A stretch of 64,000 nucleotides of DNA from Tieghemostelium lacteum (Eukaryota > Evosea > Eumycetozoa > Dictyosteliales > Raperosteliaceae): positions 186,001 through 250,000 of the forward strand of contig LODT01000035.1 in the NCBI GenBank assembly GCA_001606155.1, written 5' to 3'. A model generated the notes under the pieces. It was not told the origin of the DNA and did no database searches. It was given only the letters and a program-made list of their open reading frames with translations. Positions within the stretch are counted from its first letter, which is position 1; every line of letters starts with the position of its first letter. Of the stretch, positions 10,053 to 21,003 are shown in pieces. The translations under genes and the position numbers were made by a program.

Positions 10053-12257
10053 ATGGTAGAGTTAGGTGAAGAGTTATTTTTTAAAGTGTATAGAAATAAA
10101 TTTTTAAATTTAAAGATTTGGAGTTTAGTAAAGACAGATAGATGGATAAAAGCTGGTATTCATAAATGTATTAGAGAACCATATCATTGGGATGATATGA
10201 CATTAATAGACTCATGGATATGCAGAAATGGTCATTTTCAATTGTTACTTGACAAAGTACGATATGATCCAACATTTAAAATGTCATTTATAGGTGTGAA
10301 ATATCTGATGGAATCAAATAACGATTATACAGTATTCAAAGCTTGTTATGATAGATTTACAACGGTATTTCATATGGCTTCAAAATGGACAAGAGCTAAA
10401 GCATATACATTTGGAATCAATTCTAAATTCTATTTGACTGATTTGGCATGTAATGTATTTGATAATTTAAAAATTGTTGAATTTCTATTGCAAAAGAAAC
10501 AATTTCCATTTTCTGTCCGTGCACTGTATAACTCCATTGCATCTAAAAATATTCAATTGGTAAAAGTATTCTCTAGACTACTGAGAACGAAAATTATGAA
10601 TGACTTTGATGTCTATAATACTGTAATGGTAGCATGTGTAAAATCAAAATCAATGGAATTACTTAGATACTTTATTGAAGATTTTGGGTTGACTAGAGAT
10701 ATTAAAATGTCAAGTACAGTTCAAAAGGAAGCAATGTTAAATGAAAATATTGAAATTTTAGAGTATCTCTATGACAGAGCTATTGGTAGAGTACCTTTAA
10801 ATTTCATTAATAAACTTGTAAAAGTTAAATATCATAAAGAAATGATAACTAAAGTCATCAGTATGTACCCTGAAATGCAACTAAAAGAGTATGGTATGGA
10901 CTATGCTTGTCAATTCCAGGATTTGGATACTATAAAACTACTATTTAATACCTATCATGTGAAACCTTCTTCTAATGGTTTTAAAGCAGCATTTAGAGAA
11001 GGTAATCTAGAAAAGGTAAAGTTTATCCACTCTATATATTCTGAATATCTTGATGGTGATTGCACATTGGAGATGAAGTTGGCCATTGTCAAAAACCATT
11101 TACATATTGTAAAATATCTCTTTGAAAGTAAATTCCCATGTCACTCTCTAGGACATGCTCTAAGGAGTCCATGTTACTATGGAAATACGGAAATGTTTAA
11201 ATACCTTTTACATAACGGAATTTGTTCAATTACATCTGAAAATGCTGGTAAATACTTTGATTTGGCTGTGAAATGTGTAGGTGGATCACAAGAGATTATT
11301 CATTATCTATTGGACAACTATGGCAATGAATTTCCAGAAAATGGAATATCTCTGTCATCTATAGTTGCAAAAGGTCTTTTACAAAATGCAAAATTGGTTA
11401 TAGAGAGACATCTACCTTATTACAAGTCAATAGGAATAATTTCAGCGGCAATCAAATACAATGATTATGCACTAACTGAATATCTATTGACTAGTGAAAA
11501 TAATTTGATATTCCATCAGAAGACTATGGTGATGGCAATTGAGCATTCCGATAAGAGATTCCTGCCATTGTTACTAAAGTATATGGATAGATATGCAATG
11601 AAAACATCAATGCGTATAGATGCTCTTGAATCTACACTGGATTCAATAAAGTATATATATGATCATAGAAAGGATGGAATATATCAACTTAAAGAAGACT
11701 ATTTAATTATACATGCAAAAGTTGAAGTTCAGAGTAACTTGAATTATATTGATGTAGAGGTACCTTTAAAAACAAGAATTAAACTATGTCTACCAATTTC
11801 AAAATGCATTCTAACAAGTCCAAAAGAAACTTTGGAGTATTTAGTTGATATTGGGTTTCCATTAGACGAATATACAACTCGAGCTTATGTATTGTATTTT
11901 ATTAAAAACAAAGAATTTGAATTTATACACTGGTTGGGAAGTAGAGTTATAGAAAATTATCGTTTATGCAATTTCTTGATATCTAGTATAGTAGATAGCA
12001 GTAATATTATTATACCTCAATACGCAATCCCAGCGTTCCATTTCAAGTTTCTATTAAGAGAAAATATTCTCAACGAAGATATTATCTGTCAATACCTGAC
12101 TGCAACTGATATCACACCTTTCCTCATTAAAACTATTGATAAAAGATTTCCAAGTCTATCTCCAACACATTCAGTGTTTATTCAAAACAAAATTATGGAA
12201 TACAAGAAAAAAGAACAACTCAGACAAAAATTAATGGAAGAAGGTCGGTACTACTGA
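10053..12257 (+). CDS. Ankyrin-repeat-type dictyostelid family protein
   Basis: Single exon. The first ATG in frame is at 10053, giving 734 aa; the frame extends upstream only through non-ATG codons. The N terminus (ELFFKVYRNKFLNLKIWSLV) is the signature opening of an expanded dictyostelid family annotated as ankyrin-repeat proteins. The body is a series of helical pairs of 30-35 residues with degenerate ankyrin features, for example NLKIVEFLLQKKQFPFS, SMELLRYFIEDFG, NHLHIVKYLFESKFPC, NTEMFKYLLHNGI and SQEIIHYLLDNYG. No catalytic domain is visible. The role is unknown; protein-protein interaction is inferred from the fold. The last 20 residues are a charged helix. Confidence 0.75.
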   Translation: MVELGEELFFKVYRNKFLNLKIWSLVKTDRWIKAGIHKCIREPYHWDDMTLIDSWICRNGHFQLLLDKVRYDPTFKMSFIGVKYLMESNNDYTVFKACYDRFTTVFHMASKWTRAKAYTFGINSKFYLTDLACNVFDNLKIVEFLLQKKQFPFSVRALYNSIASKNIQLVKVFSRLLRTKIMNDFDVYNTVMVACVKSKSMELLRYFIEDFGLTRDIKMSSTVQKEAMLNENIEILEYLYDRAIGRVPLNFINKLVKVKYHKEMITKVISMYPEMQLKEYGMDYACQFQDLDTIKLLFNTYHVKPSSNGFKAAFREGNLEKVKFIHSIYSEYLDGDCTLEMKLAIVKNHLHIVKYLFESKFPCHSLGHALRSPCYYGNTEMFKYLLHNGICSITSENAGKYFDLAVKCVGGSQEIIHYLLDNYGNEFPENGISLSSIVAKGLLQNAKLVIERHLPYYKSIGIISAAIKYNDYALTEYLLTSENNLIFHQKTMVMAIEHSDKRFLPLLLKYMDRYAMKTSMRIDALESTLDSIKYIYDHRKDGIYQLKEDYLIIHAKVEVQSNLNYIDVEVPLKTRIKLCLPISKCILTSPKETLEYLVDIGFPLDEYTTRAYVLYFIKNKEFEFIHWLGSRVIENYRLCNFLISSIVDSSNIIIPQYAIPAFHFKFLLRENILNEDIICQYLTATDITPFLIKTIDKRFPSLSPTHSVFIQNKIMEYKKKEQLRQKLMEEGRYY

Positions 12258-12421
12258 ACTTTAAAATTAAATAAACTGTTTAAGATATTTTTAGAATGTT
12301 AGTTTCTTTTTATTTTTCTTTTGAAAAATCAATTTGCAATATAAAGGGTTTTTCTATTGAAAAATAATTAGTTTTGGAGTTTAAAATTTTAAATAATATA
12401 TAAATGAATTTATTATTTAAT

Positions 12422-13468
12422 TTAGTTACAACTTTGGTTACCGTATTGGGTACAGATTGAAGTACCATTGACAGATGGACAAGAACCAAATTGTCCTGGA
12501 GTACAATTACAACTTGGACACATGGAGGCACATGGTAAAACTGGAACGATACCATTTACACATAATGGGAAGAGAGAAGCACACATGAATGATTTAACAC
12601 TGGCAGCACAGGCAGCTGGTGGGTTGGTGAGCATAAAGTTATTGTAAGTGGTGCTAACTAAATCGTCAACCATTTGAGCATCAAGACCAGCAGCAACTGG
12701 GTAATTGACTTGTGTACAGAAGTTCAATTGAGATGTTAAACAACTGCATTGTGGTGGTGGGTTATTTGGACATGAGAAAGAAGCTGGTGAGGGTGGTGGT
12801 GGTGGAACTGGACAAGCATTTGCACAGTAGGATGGAACTGCAAAAGTACCTGATGGAATAGTACCGTTTACATTAGAGAAATCAAAAATGGTAACAATAA
12901 CTTGACCTTGTGAGTTGATGGTAATGTTAGTTCTGGCTAAAACTGGAGTAGCAGATTCAGTATTTACATAATTGGTAATAGTGATACCACCAATCATTTC
13001 AAATTGCCACATGTCACATTCGACACCATTTACGTTTTCTTGACCAACATTGACTGATCCTGGTAAGACACTCATAGGTTGCATTGGTTCGGTGATTTGT
13101 TTGCATTGACATTGACCACTGGCATAAGAGTATTCGTTACCCATGTCGTATCTGTCCAAAGTAGTCATAGTTTGGCCAAAGAATGGGTCTTTAGAAACTA
13201 CTTTTTGTAATTGATTTGGGAAATCATAATACATAGTACCAGATACAGATGGCATTGGCATCATACCAGATGTAACGGTAATTTCAACTTGAGCAGTGAA
13301 TGTTACTGTTTTTATAATTTCACAATATTATAAGAATTAGTTTTTAAATTAACGTGTGTGGTGTGTGTGGGTATATCCCATTTTTATATATTTACATGGT
13401 AATGTTGGATAACCTTGAGCATAAACTGCAGCAATTAACAATGAAGCAATTAATAATTGTTTAATCAT
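12422..13468 (-). CDS. Secreted protein with Frizzled-type cysteine-rich domain and no 7TM
   Basis: Exons 13468-13396 and 13305-12422, with a 90-nt intron (GTAAAT donor) in phase 1. The product is about 318 aa. The first exon encodes a signal peptide (MIKQLLIASLLIAAVYAQ). The middle (CQCKQITEPMQPMSV, VECDMWQF) resembles a LolA/ependymin-like beta domain. A Pro-rich linker (CPVPPPPPSPASFSC) leads to a C-terminal Cys-rich domain with CSCLTSQLNFC, CAASVKSFMCASLFPLC and CASMCPSCNC. That spacing matches the Frizzled CRD (the FMCA/FPLC core). No transmembrane helix follows, so it is a secreted CRD protein and not a receptor. Dictyostelids have many Frizzled/smoothened-like receptors. A decoy or ligand-binding role is inference. 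Confidence 0.7.
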
Positions 13469-13914
13469 CTTTCTATTTGATCACTTAAAATAAATAATAA
13501 AAAAAAAATAAATGAGGTGGTATGCACCTAAAAAAAAAATCTTTGTTCGGCTTCATCAATGTGGCCTTTCACCAGAAAATTTTAAATTCAAAACCAAAAA
13601 TTAACAATTCCACCCTGTTTTTTAGACTCTGGGAAATGTGCAATCACCATTGATCAATCTTAATTAAAAAATTATGGAAGATAAGGTCTTATGACATCAT
13701 AATTAAAATCAATCTTAATTCTCTTTATTTTTATTTAAAATAATAAAAAATACACTGAATATAATTATTATAATTTATTCGTGTAATTTAAATTTATTTA
13801 ATAATATCCGATTTGAAAAAAAAAAGATTTACCTTGAACAGAATTATTTTCAGATATCTGAAAAACGACAAAAAGTTTTTTTTTTTTGATTGATTAATTA
13901 TTGTGAGGATCCTT
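13469..13914. other. Divergent AT-rich promoter region
   Basis: Between divergently transcribed secretory genes starting at 13468 (minus) and 13915 (plus). Long A and T runs; no coding frame, RNA gene or notable repeat seen. Confidence 0.5.
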
Positions 13915-14769
13915 ATGAAATATAAATTATATTTTACAATTTTATTTGTATTTTGTATAAATTTTATAAAATGTCAATCTAGTGCAGGAAATTGTAAATT
14001 TAATGGTATTGACTATGGTTTAATGTCTTTATCAAAGTGGGTAATAAATAATAACACAATTTGATTAATGGTTGGAAATTAATTTTGAGTTTATTCTAGT
14101 GTATCAGTTACAAAAGAATATTCATATACTACATTAGGAGGAGTTATCTATATTTGGAATATATGTAATAGTGCACCTAGTTGTACTAGTAAACTTAATG
14201 ATCCATTGGTATCTTCATGTCAAAGAGATAATGGAAAATGGAGAAATACTGGTAAATTAGATGCTGCATCATTTCAAGTTTTCTATGGTGCAAATGGACC
14301 ATTTACAAAATTAATTTATGCAGGTGGTGACAATTCAGGATGTTTAAATAGAAAACAGAGACTATTTGATAGGTCTTCATATGTAGCTTTTAAATGTGTG
14401 CCTGGAAAGACTACCACCATTTCACAGGCTTATGAGGAGTCATTGTGTGTATATAGATTCGATATGGAAGGTGATGGAGCTTGTCTACCTTCTACATCAT
14501 CAAACTCCCAAAGTTCATCTTCAGAAGACAATTCTATAGATTGTACATATGATAAAATTACCAATACAATGCAAGTGGTAAACTATAGAGAAGGTCTGAA
14601 TATTGAATGTATTGGAAAAGGTATAACACATTGCTTTAATGATAGAATATCTTGTGGAACTGAAGATCCAACTAGTCCCACTCTAAAATGTTCAACAAAA
14701 CATAATTCATTGACATGTATTTCAAAAGAAATAACATGCACAATTGGTAACTATACTTGCACCATGTAA
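13915..14769 (+). CDS. Secreted MRH-domain (mannose-6-phosphate receptor homology) protein
   Basis: Exons 13915-14036 and 14100-14769, with a 63-nt intron. Only the donor GTGGGT keeps the phase, so the junction is less certain than others here. The product is about 263 aa with a signal peptide (MKYKLYFTILFVFCINFIKC). The Cys-rich core runs CKFNGIDYGLMSLS, IYIWNICNSAPSC, SSCQRDNGKW, LIYAGGDNSGC, VAFKCVPGK and ESLCVYRFDMEGDGAC. These are the paired-Cys beta landmarks of MRH/CI-M6PR-type domains, also found in ATG27 and glucosidase II beta. A second Cys-rich tail (CTYDKITNTMQVV to CTIGNYTCTM) follows a Ser-rich linker. No transmembrane helix is seen. Glycan binding is inferred from the fold. Confidence 0.7.
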
Positions 14770-15196
14770 ATATCTATACAAAACAGCAACACCTATAACA
14801 CCACGTCAAATATCTGAAATCCCCCCCAATCCCATATTTTACTCATCTATGAAAATAATCTTGATATTACCTATAAATTAAAAATAAAATCATATTGAAT
14901 TGATTTTTAATATATATAGTTCAATTATTTTTGTACACATATTAACTGGTTTGTAAAAGTTATTCTTACTCATAGAAGCATTTAGAGATCAAAAATAAAA
15001 AAAAAAAAGAATCTATAAACAACTAAACACCACTACTTTTATTTTTAAATTATGTATAATGAATTACTATATATTGAATAATTTAACAATTATCAGATAT
15101 CTTGTTTCATTGAAAAATTATTTTAGGTATAAATAGAATGGGAATTTAATTAATTTCAAAAAACAAAACAATTAAACTAAACAAGTAAATTGAAAA
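14770..15196. other. AT-rich intergenic region
   Basis: Holds the 3' flank of the MRH gene (a C-run, CCCCCCCAATCCC, near 14822-14834) and the promoter of the CBM49 gene, with TATAAATAG at 15128-15136. No coding frame seen. Confidence 0.5.
15128..15136 (+). promoter_or_regulatory. TATA box of the CBM49 gene
   Basis: TATAAATAG, a good TATA consensus, lies 69 bp before the start codon at 15197. Confidence 0.45.
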
Positions 15197-15655
15197 ATGA
15201 AAGCCTTTTTAACTTTGACAACTCTTCTCCTCAGTATTGCAGTAATTTCTGCTTCCTATCCATGTGGTACTGGTATTTGTGGTGATGGTGAATTATGTTA
15301 CACCAGAGACAGTATCTGTAGATGTATGAGATACTATGAATGCCACGATGTTGATTTGACTGTAAGACAAATTAACAGCTGGACCGATGCCAAAGACAAC
15401 TGTGTATACACTCAATATGATGTCGATATCAGAAACCACATGAACCGTAACATCAAACAAATCTTCATTGGTACCTCCAACATGCAATTAAAAGACAACA
15501 ACTCAATCTGGGGTGCCAGAAGACTCCACAATGGTGATGTTACCCTCTTGGAAAACCAAGATGTTAATGCCAACGCTGTCCACACCTTTGGTTTCATTGT
15601 CAGAGCCACCAAAGATAACAGACCAAGTCTCTTCATTAAAGCTGTTGTCTATTAA
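15197..15655 (+). CDS. Small secreted CBM49 (cellulose-binding) protein
   Basis: Single exon, 152 aa. It starts with a signal peptide (MKAFLTLTTLLLSIAVISA) followed by a short Cys knot (CGTGICGDGELCYTRDSIC). The rest is one CBM49 domain: VRQINSWTDAKDNCVYTQYD, NRNIKQIFIGTSNMQLKD, NNSIWGARRLHNGDVTL, AVHTFGFIVRA. CBM49 modules occur in dictyostelid stalk and spore-coat proteins and in some plant cellulases, where they bind cellulose. The protein has no catalytic domain, so it probably acts as an extracellular matrix, stalk or spore-coat component. Codon use is C-ending and relatively GC-rich, suggesting strong expression. Confidence 0.85.
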   Translation: MKAFLTLTTLLLSIAVISASYPCGTGICGDGELCYTRDSICRCMRYYECHDVDLTVRQINSWTDAKDNCVYTQYDVDIRNHMNRNIKQIFIGTSNMQLKDNNSIWGARRLHNGDVTLLENQDVNANAVHTFGFIVRATKDNRPSLFIKAVVY

Positions 15656-15858
15656 ACAGTTGGTAATTTAAATTATCCAACCTGATCCATACCTAAAAAA
15701 AGAGATTAAATAATAATAATAAATTAATCTTAAATCTTTTTTTACAAATTTGATTAACATAATTATATTTCTTTATTTCTTATCTGTTTCTTGAAACCAT
15801 GTGTTTGTTGTAAAAAACTTTTTAAGTTTTTAATAAAAAAAAAGTGTGATAGAGTGCA

Positions 15859-17082
15859 ATGAACAAGACGACATTTATTCGAAAAAATGCACCACAGGTT
15901 CCAGGTGGAGCAAGTGGTAATCCTAGTCAAGGTGTAAAGAAATTACCAAATGGATGTAAATTGTCAATACAAAATGGAAATTTACTCACTAGTAGTGGTT
16001 TACAGGATTTAGATGATATCATTGGTGGAGGTATACCAGTTGGTAGTATACTAATGATAGAAGAGGACATTAACAGTAGTTATTATATGTTTTTATTAAA
16101 GTATTTCCTAGCAGAAGGTATTCTTCAACAACACGGTACATTTTTTACATCACTCATTGGTTTAGAGCCATTTGAGATTTTGAATAAACTACCTGCTAGA
16201 ATAACTAAAGAAGAAGAGATTGAAAATGATAAATTGGATCAGTCTAGTAGTTCTACAGCTACTAGTGCTAATAGTGGTCTGGATATAGCATGGAGATATC
16301 AACAATATGTACAAAATGAACTTTCAAAACAACAGCAACAACAACAATTACAACAACAGACTTATTGCCACAGTTATGATTTTACAAGAAAATTGAATAT
16401 AAATGCATTCTCTCCTGACCATACACATACACTAACCTATTCATCAACTAGTCAAGTGGAAGGTTCGTCACCATACCGAAACTTGTTTTTGGAGATTCAA
16501 AATCTAGTTTATAAATACAATGCAGAGTCTGCTGCTCATCCTGACAATACAAAGATTTTGAGAATTGGTTTACAATCATTTTCATCACCTCTGTGGTCAA
16601 ATGACGAAGAAGGTGTCATTGAATTTCTACATTCTCTTAAAGGTCTATTAAGATCCTCACTCTCAGTATGTGTAATTACAGTACCAACTTATATCTATTC
16701 TCAATCCTTTGTTAAAAAGATTTCACATCTCTGTGATACTGTTGTCTCATTAAACTCTTTTCAAGGTCTAGGAGGAGAGACACCAGAACAGTTTCAAGAC
16801 TATATCGGACTTTTTAATATAAAGAAAATTGCAAGACTCAATACCCTGTCACTATCCTTCCATCCAGAAATGTTAACCTACGTATTCAAAATGAAAAGAA
16901 GAGCCATGTGTATTGAAAGAATACATCTTCCACCTGAATTTAGTAGAGCTGGTGATTCTACTCCTTCTAAAGACACCTCAAAATCAGATCAAAAAGAATC
17001 TATAGTTTCAAAAATGAAATCAGGATCAGGTTTATTATGCTCAACAGGTCCATCAGGTTCAAATAAATCATTAGATTTCTAA
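15859..17082 (+). CDS. elp4: Elongator complex protein 4
   Basis: Single exon, 407 aa. ELP4 belongs to the ELP4-5-6 RecA-like subcomplex of Elongator, which works in tRNA wobble-uridine modification. Recognised stretches are LLTSSGLQDLDDIIGGGIPV, GSILMIEEDINSSYYMFLLK and YFLAEGILQQHGTFF at the N terminus, DIAWRYQQY in the middle, and YRNLFLEIQNLV, LRIGLQSFSSPLW, FLHSLKGLLRSSLSVCVITV and VSLNSFQGLG in the RecA-like core. A Gln-rich insert (about residues 155-168) and a charged Ser/Lys-rich tail are typical host additions. It is convergent with the MYND gene, with only 43 bp between the stops. Confidence 0.93.
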   Translation: MNKTTFIRKNAPQVPGGASGNPSQGVKKLPNGCKLSIQNGNLLTSSGLQDLDDIIGGGIPVGSILMIEEDINSSYYMFLLKYFLAEGILQQHGTFFTSLIGLEPFEILNKLPARITKEEEIENDKLDQSSSSTATSANSGLDIAWRYQQYVQNELSKQQQQQQLQQQTYCHSYDFTRKLNINAFSPDHTHTLTYSSTSQVEGSSPYRNLFLEIQNLVYKYNAESAAHPDNTKILRIGLQSFSSPLWSNDEEGVIEFLHSLKGLLRSSLSVCVITVPTYIYSQSFVKKISHLCDTVVSLNSFQGLGGETPEQFQDYIGLFNIKKIARLNTLSLSFHPEMLTYVFKMKRRAMCIERIHLPPEFSRAGDSTPSKDTSKSDQKESIVSKMKSGSGLLCSTGPSGSNKSLDF

Positions 17083-17125
17083 TATTTTTTATATATATTA
17101 TATTCGATCATCCATCTTTTGAGTT

Positions 17126-19821
17126 TTATTTCAATTTGGTATTATTAGAGGTATTGTTATTTGATGGAATAGAAGGAGACTGGGTTACAGTAGTACTACC
17201 ATTTGTATTGGATAGAGGTAGATAAGGTGGAATACAAGTATCCTGATGTTTCGACCAATTTTCTTTTTGGCAATCTCGAGAACAATAGGCAATAGCTTTA
17301 CAACCCCCACAAACTAGTGGTTTCAGTAGAGTTTTCTTGCAACTTTCACATTTATATAGATGTAGACAAGAATAAACTTCACCATCACCTTTACCAGTTT
17401 TTTCATTTATAACCAATAGATCACTCTCACTCAACTTCTTTGCACTACTGTTCTTTTGACCTGACTTATTCTGTTTACTATTTGACAATGGATACTGATT
17501 TATATATTGATTATACTGTATCTGTTGTAAATGTTGATATCTAAGCCAATACGATGTCAAATCAAACAGATTATACCCAATCATTTGTGATAGTTTATGG
17601 AATCTTGTTTGAATGAGATCTGTAGAAATTGTTAATGACTTATTACTACCACTAGATGCTTGAGATGTACTTGAAGAGGAAGAGGAAGAGGTACTACTAC
17701 TACTACTGCCACTACCACTAATTGATGAATTTTCAAAAATCTTGATCCATTCAATTATATCATCTAGTTTTGGAGTCATGGTAATGAGGAATAGACTAAA
17801 ATTATTATTGATCCATAGTCTATGATAACTACCTAATTGAAGGAAATTAGAGCAATGATGTATAAAGTCATCAGAGATGTTTGTAAATTGACTATAGTAT
17901 GTGTTGGTTATAAACTCTAGAATACCTTTACCTTTAACCACCGCACATGGAAGAGTATGGTTTTGTGAACCGAAAAACAAGGAATGACTCCACTTGGTAG
18001 AGAGAATAACTGAACTGTCAAAACTCTCTGTCAACTGTATCCAACTACTACTGACATCACCTCCAATAGGTCGAAGTTTAGTGCTACTAGTATTACTATT
18101 ATTCGAAGACGGTGAACTACTTGACGGTTCACTACTCTGATGATGTACACTCCATGAACTGGAACTATTAAAATTCAGTTTCTCAAAAGTAGAAGGAACC
18201 AATTGAATTCCAATACCATTAAGAGGGGAATTGGAACTTTGTTGCTGTTGTTGTTGTTGTTGTTGGACATTACTACTAGTTGGTTTCTTACTACTAAGAG
18301 ACTGAGTGAAATCATAGTTTTCTTTTCTAACAATACACATTACCAAATCACCAGTAGGTGCAAACTCCATATTGAGTATATAGTTCTTTGGTGAAGATTC
18401 TCTCTCCAGTAGTGACTTATCAGGAAGAATCGATGCAATAAGTTTAATTAAACATTCAAATTTAAGAGTTGGTAAATTTAACTTTATCTGTGGATCCAAT
18501 GAGCTTCCTTTAGGTATCTGTAATGCCTCTTTATAAACATTCCAAAAACAAAATTCACCTAACCCATCATCATTCCAAGTCAGATATTCAAATGCCTTCA
18601 CTTTCTCACTGGCTACACTTGCATAAGGGAATGGATTAGATGCAATATGTGTCATATTATAAGGCTTTCCAAATGTATTTTTAATAGGTCCTATAATAGC
18701 CATTGGTCCAATCTTTCTAGGTTCAAAATGAATTTTCTTTGACATGTATTCTAAATTTTCATATAATTTACTATTTGAACCTCCTGTTCCTGATGTACCT
18801 GTTGTTGTTGTAGTTGTGGTTGTTGTCGATGTATTTCCATTCTTATTACTAGAAGTTGGTGATGTATTTCCATTACTACTACTATTACTATTACTATTAT
18901 TATTATCATTTATATCTAAATTAGAAGGATGATTACAGAATGGAATTAATGGATTCTTAATATTTGGTAATTGTAAGAAAAATAGAAAATTTGGGTATCT
19001 AGATAGAATAGAAACCAACATTGTCGAATCAGAGCTAAAACATGCATCTATAAATGTAAAACTTGAATCATAATATATCAATTGAAAGTATTCTGGTCCT
19101 TCTTCTAGTATTTTATAACTATTTTATAAAAATTCAGTAAATATGCATTCGTTGAACATTGATAGATGTTGAACTATACATACACTGTCAAACTACTAAT
19201 TCCTTTATAAAAACATCCAATAATTAATAATAACCTCTTATCATGACTTAATAGTACTTTTCTAGGTTTTCTATAATGTTGATGAGTTACATGTTGCTGT
19301 TGCTGTTGTTGCTGTTGTTGTTGTTGATGTTCTTCAGAAGATTCAATATGATCTTCTTCACCTACAATTGTCTCACTAGAAACCACTCTATTACTACTAC
19401 TATTACTCTCTTGGTATCTCTTTGGATTAAATGTAAACTTTGATGAATAATCAGAATCTATAAAGTTAAAAGAATAGACTTTATGATCCTGTGACAAGTT
19501 CAAAGAAATGTTATACTTTGAGTACTTGTTTTTCATGTTGTTTGTAGTTGATGACTTTTCGTTGTTATCTTGTTGATGTTGTTTTTTATTATTGCTACTG
19601 TTGTTACTACTATTGCCATTGGTGTTGTTATTGGACTGAAGTTGAATAGGCAGTTGATTCAATTGATTCATATTGATTGGATAAAAGAATACATCTCCAT
19701 TCAACATCAGTATCATTACAACACCTTTAGACTTTTGAACTACCTCTTTTTGGTTAATAATATAAACAATGTGTGGTATAAATTCAAATAGTATTACTGT
19801 TTTGCTTGGGTCATCTTCCAT
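17126..19821 (-). CDS. MYND zinc-finger protein with WD-like N-terminal half
   Basis: Exons 19821-19184 and 19118-17126, with a 65-nt intron (GTATGT donor) splitting a Val codon after two bases. The product is about 876 aa. The C terminus has a complete MYND finger: CESCKKTLLKPLVCGGCK followed by AIAYCSRDCQKENWSKH and QDTC. The N-terminal half contains blade-like segments (GVVMILMLNGDVFFYPI, KLLLSHDKRLLLIIGCF, FTFIDACFSSDSTMLVSIL) suggesting a degenerate beta-propeller. Long low-complexity runs (Asn, Ser, Thr, and Gln as in HQQQQQQQQQQQHV) interrupt it. MYND fingers bind Pro-rich peptides. I do not recognise the orthologue; a transcription-regulatory role is only a possibility. Confidence 0.75.
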
Positions 19822-20004
19822 CTCTATCCTGTAGATCTTTTTGAAAATATTTTTAAAAAACCAACAAAAATCGATTTTTGTTTTGACAGTTATTTACCTC
19901 ACAAGAAATCAAAACTCAATTTAAAAAAAAATACACTAATTTAGAGATATTAAAATAATCATACATTTTTTATAATAATATTATTATTGTATGATATTAA
20001 ATTG

Positions 20005-20706
20005 TTATGATAAAATGTATTTAACTCTGTATGGCAATCTGATATTTAGAGGTTTTTTGTTAATGAAATGTAATCCCATGAAACTTGAGGGACTATAACA
20101 TGAAACGGGTAGTTGTAACTGAGTTTCATCAACACCATTATTAAAGTTATAGATATTACTGAGGGTTATTTGGTCACTGTTAAATGAACCCTCACTGACA
20201 GACATTGGAGCGCATTTGGCAGCGTCCCAAAGTACAACAGTATTATTCAATTGTAATTCTTCAACTTGAGTAGCACCAAGATTAATATCACCAATATTTA
20301 CAAAATTACTTGGATATCCTGTTGGAACTTGTGCTCCTGAATATTGGAAACACATTTCTCCACCGTTGGAATCAGATGTAATCAAATATTGTGTATTATT
20401 TGCAGCAAATTCAATAACTTGTGCATTAACGGTTTGCCCATTAGCTATAATCTCATAGTGAATACCTAATCTTCCACCTAGGAAATCAATAGAAACATAT
20501 GAAGCTATTATATTTTTCAAATAATTAGTACTTATTTATATTAATTATAAAATAATTTTAAATAACATACATTCAACGAAACCTTGATTATTTGAACCGT
20601 AGGATAATGTTACAACTATTCCAGTAAATCCAATTTGTGGTGGGCAATCATTTCCACAAACAACAGACACAATAATCAAAAGAGTTAAAATTATTATATT
20701 TTTCAT
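20005..20706 (-). CDS. Small secreted protein, ependymin-like features, paralogue of 1147-1848
   Basis: Exons 20706-20571 and 20504-20005, with a 66-nt intron (GTATGT donor). Exon 1 is 136 nt, exactly as in the paralogue, and the intron again splits a Ser codon after the first base. The product is about 211 aa with a signal peptide (MKNIIILTLLIIVSVVCG). Shared landmarks are FTGIVVTLSYG, SYVSIDFLGGRL, MCFQYSGAQVPTGYP, NFVNIGDINLG, VVLWDAAKCAPMSVS and LPVSCYSP, including the four conserved Cys. The two proteins end in nearly the same motif (KPLNIRLPYRVKYI here, KPSNIRLPHRVKFI there). Function unknown; secretion is well supported. Confidence 0.75.
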
Positions 20707-20752
20707 TTTGTTTTACTAAATTCTATTATTTTGTGGAGTTTATATATTTATA

Positions 20753-20761
20753 CATTCTTGG
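20753..20761 (-). promoter_or_regulatory. CCAAGAATG element, copy in the second paralogue
   Basis: Same nonamer as at 1944-1936, here followed directly by TATAAATATATAAA, 47 bp before the start codon at 20706. See the finding on the shared element. Confidence 0.35.
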
Positions 20762-21003
20762 GAAAATAAGTAAATAGAATTGTATAGAATTTTCATTAGA
20801 TATTTTTAAGGTGGATATTTATATGATATTATTGTAGGATTTAAATCTTAAAACCAAAAATATCTGTAGTAGAGATGTTCCTAATTTTTCAAGAATTTTT
20901 ACATCATCATCTTTAAACAGATGTTTTCCACAAACTAAAAATAATCAACTAATGAGATACCCTAGAAAGACTGTGTGCCTATACAAATATACTGTTTCTT
21001 TTA

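Noticed and set aside
18744-18932. Val/Leu-repeat plus-strand frame
   Set aside because: Antisense of Thr- and Asn-rich tracts in the MYND gene.
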